A DNA stretch of 64,000 nucleotides from Geminicoccaceae bacterium (lineage in GTDB: Bacteria > Pseudomonadota > Alphaproteobacteria > Geminicoccales > Geminicoccaceae): contig JANQNY010000025.1 of NCBI GenBank assembly GCA_028279345.1, positions 1 to 64,000 of the forward strand. The letters run 5' to 3'. The notes under the pieces are model-generated. The model was given only the letters and a program-made list of their open reading frames with translations, did not search any database and was not told the origin of the DNA. Below are positions 23,205-32,257 of the stretch, one piece after another. Position 1 is the first letter of the stretch. Every line of letters begins with the position of its first letter. Position numbers and translations under genes: made by a program.

Positions 23205-24143
23205 ATGCGCAACGCCGTCGTCACCGTCTTCGGGGGCTCGGGCTTCCTGGGGCGCTATGTGGTGCGCCGGCTCGCCGCCGCCGGGGCCAGGGTGCGCGTT
23301 ATCTGCCGCCACCCCCACAAGGCCATGCACCTGAAGCCCATGGGCGAGGTCGGGCAGATCACGCTCGAGCGCGGCGACGTCTTGCGCACCGACGACCTCT
23401 CGCGGTTCGTCGAGGGATCGACCTACGTCGTCAACCTCATTGGCATTCTCTTCGAGTTCGGCCGTCAACGGTTCGGGCCCTTGCAGGCCGAAGCGCCCGG
23501 CCGCATCGCCGAAGCGGCGCGGGCTGCAGGTGTCGAGCAGCTGGTTCAAATGTCGGCGATTGGCGCCGATCCGGAGAGCGACGCTGACTACGCCCGCACC
23601 AAAGCCGCCGGCGAGGCCGCGGTCCGCGAGGTGTTGCCGGACGCCGTGATCCTCAGGCCGAGCGTGGTGTTCGGCCCCGAGGATGACTTCTTCAACCGCT
23701 TCGGCGCCATGGCGCAACTGAGCCCGTTCCTGCCGCTCATCAATGGCGGCAAGACGCGCTTCCAGCCGGTCTATGTCGACGACGTGGCGCAGGCGGTCGT
23801 GCTCGGCTTGCTGGAAGAGCGCCTGCGTGGTCGCACCTTCGAGCTGGGCGGCCCGGAGGTGCTGACGTTCAAGGAGCTTCTGGAGTACCTGCTGGAGACA
23901 CTGGGCCGGCATCGGGCACTGGTGAGCCTGCCGGGCAGCGTCGCGCGCATGCAGGCGTGGTTCATGGAGTTCCTGCCCAACCCGCCGCTGACGCGCGACC
24001 AGATCACGCTGCTCGGACACGACAACGTCGTGAGCGCTGGTGCTAGCACGTTCGCCGATCTCGGAATCGACCCCACGCCGCTTGAGATGATCGTGCCGAG
24101 CTACGTCCACCGGTACGCGCGCCGCGTTCCGCGCGAGATCTGA
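23205..24143 (+). CDS. NDUFA9-like NAD(P)-binding protein (atypical SDR)
   Basis: A 312-residue extended/atypical SDR. VFGGSGFLGRYVVRRL (about residues 8-23) is the NAD(P)-binding Rossmann motif. VVNLIGILFEFG, QLVQMSAIGAD and DYARTKAAGE (Tyr and Lys of YxxxK replaced by YARTK) are typical of complex I NDUFA9-like proteins, which are associated with respiratory complex I or quinone biosynthesis in alphaproteobacteria. GGGAGG precedes the ATG. It converges with uppP. Enzyme activity is not established for the family. Confidence 0.88.
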   Translation: MRNAVVTVFGGSGFLGRYVVRRLAAAGARVRVICRHPHKAMHLKPMGEVGQITLERGDVLRTDDLSRFVEGSTYVVNLIGILFEFGRQRFGPLQAEAPGRIAEAARAAGVEQLVQMSAIGADPESDADYARTKAAGEAAVREVLPDAVILRPSVVFGPEDDFFNRFGAMAQLSPFLPLINGGKTRFQPVYVDDVAQAVVLGLLEERLRGRTFELGGPEVLTFKELLEYLLETLGRHRALVSLPGSVARMQAWFMEFLPNPPLTRDQITLLGHDNVVSAGASTFADLGIDPTPLEMIVPSYVHRYARRVPREI

Positions 24144-24158
24144 CGAGCGGTCGTTCGG

Positions 24159-24959
24159 TCAGCCATAGGCGAGGACGAGGAGCCCTATCCCGAAGACCAC
24201 GCGGTAGATGACGAACGGGGTGAAGCTCGCGCGGCGCAGCCACCGCATCATCAAGACGATCGCGATGAAGGCCGAGACGAAGGCGAGCACGGCGCCGATG
24301 AGCGCGTCCTTGGTGAGCGCCAGCTCATCCCGCCGGACGAGCTCGAGCGTCAACAGGAGGCCTGCGGCGGTGATCGTCGGGATCGACAACAGCATCGAGA
24401 AGCGCGCCGCCTCGGTGCGCTCGTAGCCCAGCAGACGCGCCGCCGTCATGGTGATGCCGGCACGGCTCGTGCCGGGAACGAGTGCCAGGATCTGCGCGCA
24501 GCCAATGGCGAGGGCACCGCCCGGTCCCATGCTTGCCAGCCGATCGCGGTTGGGACGGTACTGGTCCGCCAGATAGAGCACGATGCCGAACACGAGCATG
24601 GCCCAGCCGATGACGTCGAGACGCCGGAGCAGGTCCAGGTGATCGCTGACGGCGAAACCCACCAGCACGACAGGTACCGTCCCGATCGCCACGAGGACGA
24701 TGAGCCGGCGTGTCGGGTGCGCCATGATGCCAGGTGTCCCGCGATCGACGACGCTCGCCGCCATGCCGCGCAGGTCGGCCCCAAGATAGGCGACCACCGC
24801 GCCCAGCGAGCCGACATGCACCGCGACGTCGATCGGCAGGCCCTGGTCGGGCCATTCGGTCAGCAGTGGCACCAGGATGAGGTGGCCCGACGAGCTGATC
24901 GGGAGGAACTCGGTGACGCCTTGCACGACCGCGAGCACGAAGAGCTGAAGCAGGTCCAT
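24159..24959 (-). CDS. uppP: Undecaprenyl-diphosphatase
   Basis: A 266-residue membrane protein (BacA/UppP) that dephosphorylates undecaprenyl pyrophosphate to recycle the lipid carrier for peptidoglycan and confers bacitracin resistance. VQGVTEFLPISSSGHLIL (about residues 13-30) is the conserved E-rich catalytic motif and VPGTSRAGITM (about 167-177) the second (PGxSRSG) motif. Eight hydrophobic helices follow the family pattern. The ATG at 24959 gives the standard length; the longer frame to 25148 adds unrelated sequence. Confidence 0.95.
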   Translation of the reverse strand: MDLLQLFVLAVVQGVTEFLPISSSGHLILVPLLTEWPDQGLPIDVAVHVGSLGAVVAYLGADLRGMAASVVDRGTPGIMAHPTRRLIVLVAIGTVPVVLVGFAVSDHLDLLRRLDVIGWAMLVFGIVLYLADQYRPNRDRLASMGPGGALAIGCAQILALVPGTSRAGITMTAARLLGYERTEAARFSMLLSIPTITAAGLLLTLELVRRDELALTKDALIGAVLAFVSAFIAIVLMMRWLRRASFTPFVIYRVVFGIGLLVLAYG

Positions 24960-25226
24960 GGGCGTCTCGTCCAATGGCGATTCAACGGCGGCGCGAGCAA
25001 ATGGTGCGCGCGTCAACTGCTTTGCGCTGCCGCTCAGCGTCAGACAGTCCCATATCAGGACTATCGTCGGGAAAGCTGCTGGACGGCCCACGGAGCCGCC
25101 GCTATATAGCGGCTTATTCCGAGCAGCGCTCGTCGAACCAAGGCCCAAAGCCGCCGGGTATGACGGCTACCGGCCAACAGCGTCGCCAGCCTTCCATCGT
25201 CGATCGCCCCCCGCGAGGAGTGCGCC

Positions 25227-26687
25227 ATGTCCTCCAAGATGATGCAGTTCGTCTCTACTCCCCAGGCGATGCCAGAAAAGCGCCCGGCGGAGGCGCGCGC
25301 CCACGATTTCGACGAGATCTACGGCCGCTACGCGAAGCCCGGCGCCGCGGAGCAGGCGGCGCGCTGCGAGCAGTGCGGCGTGCCGTTCTGCCAGGTGCAT
25401 TGCCCGTTGCACAACAACATCCCCGACTGGCTGAAGCTGACCGCCGAAGATCGCCTGGAGGAGGCCTACGAGCTGTCCTCGGCGACCAACAACTTCCCGG
25501 AGATCTGCGGCCGCATCTGCCCGCAGGATCGGCTCTGCGAAGGCAATTGCGTCATCGAGCAGTCCGGACATGGAACGGTGACGATTGGCGCCGTCGAGAA
25601 GCACATCACCGACACCGCCTTCGACATGGGCTGGGTGAAGCCGGTGCGCCCGACCCGCGAACGCGCCCAGAGCGTTGGCGTGATCGGCGCCGGGCCAGCC
25701 GGCCTCGCCTGTGCCGACGAGTTGAGAAAGCGCGGCTACCAGGTGACCGTGTACGATCGTTATGACCGCGTCGGCGGGCTGATGATCTACGGCATCCCCG
25801 GCTTCAAGCTCGAAAAGCCGATCGTCGAGCGGCGGCACCACCTCTTGGAGGAAAGCGGCGTCACGTTCCGGCTCAACTTCGAGGTCGGTCGAGACGCAAC
25901 GCTGGAGAAGCTGCGCCAACGCCATGATGCAGTGTTCATCGCCACCGGTGTCTACAAGGCACGGGCGATCGAGGCGCCGGGCGTGGGCCAGGATGGCGTC
26001 GTCGCCGCCCTCGACTACCTGACGGCGTCCAACCGCAAGGGCTTAGGCGACGACGTCCCCGATTTCGCCAGTGGACGCCTCGACGCAACGGGAAAGAACG
26101 TGGTCGTGATCGGTGGCGGCGACACCGCCATGGACTGCGTGCGCACGGCCGTGCGGCAGGGAGCGCGGTCGGTGCGCTGTCTCTATCGACGCGACGAGGG
26201 CAACATGCCGGGTTCGGCCCGCGAGGTTGCCAACGCCAAGGAAGAGGGCGTCGAGTTCGTCTGGCTGTCGGCGCCGGAAGCGTTTCACGGCGACGGCCGG
26301 GTGACTGCGGTTCGCGCCTGCCGGATGCGGCTCGGCGCACCGGACACGACGGGACGCCAGATGCCCGAGCCGATGCCCGGATCGAGCTACGTGCTCGACG
26401 CCGACCTGGTCATTGAAGCGCTCGGCTTCGACCCCGAGGACCTGCCGACGCTGTTCGGCGCCGACGAACTCCCGGTCACGCGCTGGGGCACCATCAAGAT
26501 CGACTGGAAGTCGATGATGACGGCGCTCCCGGGCGTCTTTGCCGGGGGCGACATCGTCCGCGGCGCGTCGCTCGTCGTCTGGGGCGTCCGCGACGGCCGC
26601 GACGCCGCCAACGGCATCCACCGCTACCTCAAGGCCAAGGATAAGGCAGAGGTGACCTCGCCCGATGTGCTCCAGCTCGCCTCGTGA
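25227..26687 (+). CDS. gltD: Glutamate synthase small (beta) subunit
   Basis: A 486-residue flavoprotein subunit of NADPH-GOGAT, which supplies electrons from NADPH to the large subunit. The N-terminal cysteine-rich region (ARCEQCGVPFCQVHCPLHNNIP and CGRICPQDRLCEGNC) holds the 4Fe-4S clusters. GVIGAGPAGLACADEL binds FAD and VVVIGGGDTAMDCVRTA binds NADPH. The C-terminal GVFAGGDIVRGASLVVWGVRDGRDAA is the conserved FAD closure. gltB follows after 16 bp. gltD before gltB is a common alphaproteobacterial order. Confidence 0.96.
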   Translation: MSSKMMQFVSTPQAMPEKRPAEARAHDFDEIYGRYAKPGAAEQAARCEQCGVPFCQVHCPLHNNIPDWLKLTAEDRLEEAYELSSATNNFPEICGRICPQDRLCEGNCVIEQSGHGTVTIGAVEKHITDTAFDMGWVKPVRPTRERAQSVGVIGAGPAGLACADELRKRGYQVTVYDRYDRVGGLMIYGIPGFKLEKPIVERRHHLLEESGVTFRLNFEVGRDATLEKLRQRHDAVFIATGVYKARAIEAPGVGQDGVVAALDYLTASNRKGLGDDVPDFASGRLDATGKNVVVIGGGDTAMDCVRTAVRQGARSVRCLYRRDEGNMPGSAREVANAKEEGVEFVWLSAPEAFHGDGRVTAVRACRMRLGAPDTTGRQMPEPMPGSSYVLDADLVIEALGFDPEDLPTLFGADELPVTRWGTIKIDWKSMMTALPGVFAGGDIVRGASLVVWGVRDGRDAANGIHRYLKAKDKAEVTSPDVLQLAS

Positions 26688-26703
26688 TCCGCGGAACGCG
26701 CCC

Positions 26704-29700
26704 ATGACCGATATCGAGACGCGGCGCCGCCGCCACGCCGACAACGTCGCCCGGCTCCGGGCCGCGCACGCCTACGATCCGGCGGAGGAGCGCGACGCCT
26801 GCGGCGTCGGCTTTGTTGCTTCCGTCGATGGCAGCGCGCGGCGCGAGGTGGTCGTCGCCGGCATCGACGCGCTCAAGGCGGTCTGGCACCGCGGCGCGGT
26901 GGACGCCGACGGCAAGACGGGTGACGGCGCGGGCATCCACCTCGCCATCCCGCAGGACTTCTTCCGGGCACAGCTCAAGGGCTCGCGCGCCGTCGAGGGG
27001 CCGATTGGCGTCGGCATGGTCTTCCTGCCGCGCACGGACTTCGCTTCGCAGGAAACCTGCCGGACGATCGTCGAGACGGAGATCCTAGCGTTCGGCTACC
27101 AGATCCTCGGCTGGCGCCAGGTCCCGGTCGACATCTCGGTGATCGGCGAGAAGGCGATCGCCACGCGTCCCGAGATCGAGCAGATCATGATCGGCAATCC
27201 GGCGGGGCGCGACGTCGAAGTCTTCGAACGTGAACTCTACATCATTCGCCGGCGCATCGAGAAGCGCGTCCTCGAAGAGAACATTACCTCGTTCTACATC
27301 TGCTCGTTGAGCTGCCGCTCCCTGATCTACAAGGGACTCTTTCTGGCTGAACAGCTGTCCGTCTTCTATCCAGACCTCATGGACGAGCGCTTCGTCTCCA
27401 ATTTCGCGGTCTTCCACCAGCGCTACTCGACCAACACCTGGCCGTCCTGGCCGTTGGCACAGCCCTTTCGGACCCTCGCGCACAACGGCGAGATCAATAC
27501 GATCCGTGGCAACACCAACTGGATGATGAGCCACGAGACGCGCATGGAGAGCGATCTCTTCGGCGATCACAACGAGGCGGTGAAGCCGATCATCCAGAAG
27601 GGCAGCTCCGATAGCGCCGCGCTCGATGCGGTCTTTGAGGCGCTGGTCCGCGGCGGCCGCGCGCTGCCGCTTGTGAAGACTCTGCTCATCCCGCCTGCCT
27701 GGTCGCGAAAGATCGTGATGCCCGAGGCGCACCGCGATCTTTTCGCCTACTGCAACTGCGTCATGGAACCCTGGGACGGGCCAGCCGCCGTCGTCGCCAC
27801 GGACGGACGTTGGGTGATCGCGGGCATGGACCGGAACGGGCTCAGGCCGCTCCGCTACGCGCGGACCGCCGACGGCCTGCTCGTCGCCGGCTCGGAGACC
27901 GGCATGGTACCGCTCGCAGAAGCCGGCATCGTCGAGAAGGGACGCGTAGGGCCCGGCGAGTGCATCGGCGTCGACATGGCGACCGGCACCTTCTATCGCG
28001 ACGTCGCCTTGAAGGATCATCTGGCGAGCCAGAAGCCCTACTCGACTTGGGTGGCGCGGATCGCGCGGCCGGACCGGGCCGACGAGGCACCGCGGCAGGT
28101 CGACGTGTCGATGGACAAGGATGAGCTGCGTCAGCGGCAAAAGCTCTTCGATTGGAGCGTCGAAGATCTAGAGCTCATCCTCGCGCCGATGGTCCAGGAC
28201 GCCAAGGAAGCGGTGGGTTCCATGGGTGACGACACGCCGCTCGCTGTGTTGTCGACGAAGTACCGTGGCTTGCACCACTTCTTCCGTCAGCAGTTCAGCC
28301 AGGTTACCAACCCGCCGATCGACCCGTTGCGCGAATGGCGAGTGATGAGTTTGAAGACCCGCTTCGGTAATCTGGGCAACATCTATGATGAGACGCCGGA
28401 GCAGACGGCGATCCTAGAGTTGGAATCGCCGCTTCTCCTGTCGCGAGAGCTCGAGTTGCTGCGGGAGTATTTCGGCGACCGGTGTGCCGAGCTCGACTGC
28501 ACCTTCCCAATCGCGGGTTCCGCCACGGTGCTCAGAGATGAGCTCGACCGCTTGCGGCGCGAAGCGGAAGATGCCGTCCGCGGTGGGTGCGAGAATTTAG
28601 TCCTTAGCGATCGCCGGCTCGGCGCGGAGCGCGCGCCCATGCCGATGATCCTCGCAGCCGGTGCCGTACACAGTCATCTCGTGCGCCAAAGGCTCAGGAG
28701 CTTCAGCTCGATTACGGTGCGCACGGGCGAGTGTCTCGATGTGCATTATGTGGGCGTGCTGATCGGCATCGGCGTGACCGCAGTCAATCCCTACCTGGCG
28801 GAGGCGAGCATCGCCGACCGCCACAGTCGAGGCCTGTTCCCTGGGCTCCACCTCGATACGTGCTTGGCCCGCTACAAGGAAGCGGTGGGCCAAGGCCTCC
28901 TCAAGATCATGTCGAAGATGGGAATCTCGATCATCAGCTCCTATCGCGGGGGCTACAACTTCGAGGCGGTGGGGCTGTCGCGCTCGCTCTGCGCCGAGTA
29001 CTTCCCCGGCATCACGACCCGCATCTCCGGCATCGGGCTCCGCGGCCTCACACAGAGGATCCTCAGCCGCCACGAAGAAGCCTTCGACAGCTCCGGGCCG
29101 ATCACGATCGGCGGCTTCTACCGCTATCGTCGCGGCGGTGAGACGCACGCGCTGGAAGCGCAAGCGATTCACCAGCTGCAGAAGGCGGTCGCCAACAACT
29201 CCTACGCCGCCTATCGACAATTCGCCGAGATGATCTATGCGGCGGAACCGGTCTCGATCCGGGACCTTCTCGACTTCAAGCGGCCTGGCGACGGTGTGCC
29301 ACTCGACCAGGTGGAGAGCATCACCGAGATCCGGAAGCGTTTCGTCACGCCCGGCATGTCGCTGGGCGCGCTGAGCCCGGAAGCGCACGAGACCCTATCG
29401 ATCGCGATGAACCGCATCGGTGCCAAGGCCGACAGCGGCGAAGGGGGCGAAGGGAAGGAGCGCTTCCAGCCGCGCGAGAACGGCGACAACCCCAATTCGG
29501 TGATCAAGCAGGTCGCGTCCGGCCGCTTCGGCGTCACTGCGGAGTATCTCAACGCCTGCAAAGAGATCGAGATCAAGGTCGCGCAGGGCGCCAAGCCCGG
29601 CGAAGGCGGCCAGCTGCCGGGCTTCAAGGTGACCGTCGAGATCGCCCGGCTGCGTCACGCCACCCCCGGCGTCACGCTGATCTCGCCGCCGCCGCACCAC

Positions 29701-31245
29701 GACATCTATTCGATCGAGGACCTGGCGCAGCTCATCTACGACCTCAAGCAGATCAATCCGGACGCGCGGGTCTGCGTGAAGCTGGTTTCGGAGAGCGGCA
29801 TCGGAACGATCGCTGCCGGCGTCGCCAAGGCCAAGGCCGACGTCATCCTCGTCTCGGGACACAATGGCGGCACGGGTGCCTCGCCCCAGACCTCGATCAA
29901 GTTTGCCGGAACGCCTTGGGAAATGGGGCTCTCCGAGGTCAATCAGCTCCTGACGCTCAACGAGCTGCGCCACCGGGTGACGCTGCGCACCGACGGTGGC
30001 CTCAAGACCGGTCGCGACATCGTCATCGCAGCACTCCTCGGCGCCGAGGAGTATGGCGTGGGTACCGCTAGCCTGGTCGCCATGGGCTGCATCATGGTCC
30101 GGCAGTGTCACTCCAACACCTGCCCGGTCGGCGTCTGCACGCAGCGGCCGGAACTCCGCGACCACTTCACCGGCACACCGGAGAAGGTGGTCAACCTCTT
30201 CACCTTCATCGCCGAGGAGGTCCGCGAGATCCTCGCCTCCCTGGGCCTGAGGAGCCTCGACGATGCGATTGGACGGACCGACCTCCTGAAGCAGGTGAGC
30301 CGTGGTGCGGCGGACCTGGACGACCTCGACCTGAACCCCATCCTGAGCCAGGTCGACAGCATCCATCCCAGGCACTGCACCATCGACGGACGCAATCCCG
30401 TTCCCGACACGCTGGACGCGCGCATGGTCAAGGACGCGGCCCCGATGCTCGAGGACGGCGAGAAGATGCAGCTCGCCTACAACGTCCGCAATGTCGACCG
30501 CGCGGTTGGCACGCGCATGTCCGCCCACATCACGCGCAAGTGGGGCATGCATCGCCTCAAGCCGGGCCATCTGACGGTGCGGCTCAGAGGCTCCGCCGGG
30601 CAGTCGCTAGGCGCCTTCGCCGTCCGGGGGCTCACGATCGAGCTCTTTGGCGACGCCAACGACTATGTCGGCAAGGGTCTTTCGGGCGGCACGATCGGCG
30701 TGCGCCCGATGGTGTCGTCACCGATCGTCCCGAACGAGAACGTCATCATCGGCAATACCTGTCTTTATGGCGCCACGGCCGGCAAGCTGTTCGCCGCGGG
30801 CCAGGCCGGCGAGCGCTTCGCGGTGCGGAACTCGGGTGCTGTCACCGTGATCGAGGGCTGCGGCGACAATGGCTGCGAGTACATGACCGGTGGGACCGCG
30901 GTGATCCTCGGCGAGACCGGCGACAACTTCGCGGCGGGCATGTCCGGCGGCATGGCGTTCATCTACGACCCGGAGAACAAGCTCTACGATCCGGTCAAGC
31001 GCCAAGCGCTGCGCCTCAACGACGAGATGGTCGTCTGCCAGCGGATCGAGGTCACTCACTATGCGAAGCTGCTGGAGGACCTGCTCACCGAGCACGTCAG
31101 CATGACCCAATCGGCATTGGCGACGCGGCTCTTGAGCGACTTCGCCACCGAGAGCGGCTTCTTCTGGCAGATCGTGCCGAAGGAGATGCTCGACAAGCTG
31201 GAGGTGCCGGTGACCGCGGCAGACGCCCTTGCCGATACTGCCTGA
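26704..31245 (+). CDS. gltB: Glutamate synthase large (alpha) subunit
   Basis: A 1513-residue enzyme converting glutamine plus 2-oxoglutarate to two glutamates. A 32-residue propeptide ends at DA|CGVGFV, so Cys33 should become the N-terminal nucleophile of the class II glutaminase domain (to about residue 430). The central domain, the FMN domain with GHNGGTGASP, the 3Fe-4S cluster motif CIMVRQCHSNTCPVGVC and the C-terminal GXGXG beta-helix (GCGDNGCEYMTGG) follow in normal order. Length is typical. It overlaps the downstream thioesterase by 17 bp. No frameshift is seen. Confidence 0.97.
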   Translation: MTDIETRRRRHADNVARLRAAHAYDPAEERDACGVGFVASVDGSARREVVVAGIDALKAVWHRGAVDADGKTGDGAGIHLAIPQDFFRAQLKGSRAVEGPIGVGMVFLPRTDFASQETCRTIVETEILAFGYQILGWRQVPVDISVIGEKAIATRPEIEQIMIGNPAGRDVEVFERELYIIRRRIEKRVLEENITSFYICSLSCRSLIYKGLFLAEQLSVFYPDLMDERFVSNFAVFHQRYSTNTWPSWPLAQPFRTLAHNGEINTIRGNTNWMMSHETRMESDLFGDHNEAVKPIIQKGSSDSAALDAVFEALVRGGRALPLVKTLLIPPAWSRKIVMPEAHRDLFAYCNCVMEPWDGPAAVVATDGRWVIAGMDRNGLRPLRYARTADGLLVAGSETGMVPLAEAGIVEKGRVGPGECIGVDMATGTFYRDVALKDHLASQKPYSTWVARIARPDRADEAPRQVDVSMDKDELRQRQKLFDWSVEDLELILAPMVQDAKEAVGSMGDDTPLAVLSTKYRGLHHFFRQQFSQVTNPPIDPLREWRVMSLKTRFGNLGNIYDETPEQTAILELESPLLLSRELELLREYFGDRCAELDCTFPIAGSATVLRDELDRLRREAEDAVRGGCENLVLSDRRLGAERAPMPMILAAGAVHSHLVRQRLRSFSSITVRTGECLDVHYVGVLIGIGVTAVNPYLAEASIADRHSRGLFPGLHLDTCLARYKEAVGQGLLKIMSKMGISIISSYRGGYNFEAVGLSRSLCAEYFPGITTRISGIGLRGLTQRILSRHEEAFDSSGPITIGGFYRYRRGGETHALEAQAIHQLQKAVANNSYAAYRQFAEMIYAAEPVSIRDLLDFKRPGDGVPLDQVESITEIRKRFVTPGMSLGALSPEAHETLSIAMNRIGAKADSGEGGEGKERFQPRENGDNPNSVIKQVASGRFGVTAEYLNACKEIEIKVAQGAKPGEGGQLPGFKVTVEIARLRHATPGVTLISPPPHHDIYSIEDLAQLIYDLKQINPDARVCVKLVSESGIGTIAAGVAKAKADVILVSGHNGGTGASPQTSIKFAGTPWEMGLSEVNQLLTLNELRHRVTLRTDGGLKTGRDIVIAALLGAEEYGVGTASLVAMGCIMVRQCHSNTCPVGVCTQRPELRDHFTGTPEKVVNLFTFIAEEVREILASLGLRSLDDAIGRTDLLKQVSRGAADLDDLDLNPILSQVDSIHPRHCTIDGRNPVPDTLDARMVKDAAPMLEDGEKMQLAYNVRNVDRAVGTRMSAHITRKWGMHRLKPGHLTVRLRGSAGQSLGAFAVRGLTIELFGDANDYVGKGLSGGTIGVRPMVSSPIVPNENVIIGNTCLYGATAGKLFAAGQAGERFAVRNSGAVTVIEGCGDNGCEYMTGGTAVILGETGDNFAAGMSGGMAFIYDPENKLYDPVKRQALRLNDEMVVCQRIEVTHYAKLLEDLLTEHVSMTQSALATRLLSDFATESGFFWQIVPKEMLDKLEVPVTAADALADTA

Positions 31246-31687
31246 CGCGCTTCCCGAGGATCCCGCGGACCTGCTCGCCGCGCTGCGCAGCGCGGCGGGG
31301 ACCGTCACCGGCGGCTTCGAGCTCACCCTCGGCTATGAGGTGCATCTCGCCGGCGACGACGTACAGATCTGGCTCGAGATCGACGATCGGCACGCGAGCC
31401 ACTACGGGCTCGCCCATGGCGGGGCGACGCTGACGCTGTTGGACACGGTCGGCGGCATGGAAGTCTATGTCCGGGTGCGGCCGTCCTGGATGGCGACCAT
31501 CAACTTGGCGAGCCAGTTCCTGGAGCCGGTGGAAAAGGGTCTCGTGGTTGCCACCGCCAGCATCGACCGCCTCGGCAAGACGGTCGCCCACACGTCGATG
31601 GCGCTACACGCGCGCCGCCCCGATGGCCCGGTCCTGGCGACCGCAGTGGCGAGCTACCGATTGTTTCGCAATCCCGATCAGGGCTGA
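31229..31687 (+). CDS. PaaI-family hotdog-fold thioesterase
   Basis: A 152-residue single hotdog domain. HYGLAHGGATLTLLDTVGGM (about residues 58-77) holds the H-G-G active-site helix with Asp, and ATINLASQFLEPVEKG is the usual central strand. PaaI-like enzymes hydrolyse acyl- or aryl-CoA thioesters. The start overlaps the gltB end by 17 bp, implying coupled translation, though no metabolic link to glutamate synthase is evident. Confidence 0.88.
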   Translation: MPILPDALPEDPADLLAALRSAAGTVTGGFELTLGYEVHLAGDDVQIWLEIDDRHASHYGLAHGGATLTLLDTVGGMEVYVRVRPSWMATINLASQFLEPVEKGLVVATASIDRLGKTVAHTSMALHARRPDGPVLATAVASYRLFRNPDQG

Positions 31688-31732
31688 GGCGAAGAACCGC
31701 GCGGCGGCAGCCCAGTGACGACGGAAGGTGCT

Positions 31733-32013
31733 TCAGCCGAAGAGCGTCACCAGATCGATGGCTCCTTCCGGAAGCGCCGAGATCGCGAGCATGCCGTCAG
31801 GCCGGCGCTCACGGCTGGACCAGCCATTCGGGCCGGGGCCTGGACAGACCTCCATGCTCCGGTCGTCGAGATCGACGATCCAATACTTAGGTGCGCCCGC
31901 CGTCGCTTAGCGGTCCGCCTTCGCGGTGCGGTCGTAGTCGAGCGATCACTTCGCCACCTCGACCACCAGCGGATGGCGGTTCGTCGGCTCCGAGAGCAGC
32001 GGCAAGACGGCGG
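31733..32013 (-). pseudogene. Uma2-family (DUF820) gene fragment with two internal stops
   Basis: The minus-strand frame reads HPLVVEVAK, TGA, SLDYDRTAKADR, TAG, ATAGAPKYWIVDLDDRSMEV, then LPEGAIDLVTLFG and stop. Uma2 nuclease-like proteins read L-x-V-E-V-[SA]-x-S-S-L-x-Y-D-R-x-x-K-x-x-x-Y-A-x-A-G-[IV]-x-E-Y-W-I-V-D-L, so both stops replace conserved residues (S and L/Y). The N-terminal half is not visible. It is a decayed copy between the thioesterase and decarboxylase genes. Confidence 0.65.
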
Positions 32014-32257
32014 CTACAGCCTTCACCTTGGTTGAAGCGGCGAAGCTCAATGGCGTCCACCCGCTCACTTGGCCGACCAAACTCCTCAGCCGCATCGCGG
32101 ACCACAAGATCGCCCGGATCGACGAGCTGCTCCCATGGCGTTACACTGCAGCAGCGGCGTAACAGGGCGACAGGCCCCGGGCCCAAAGCGCCTTCTCTGG
32201 ATGCCAACGTTCCGCCCGACCGCTCGGCAATTGCGGCCTTGGGCGGAGGATCTGACC

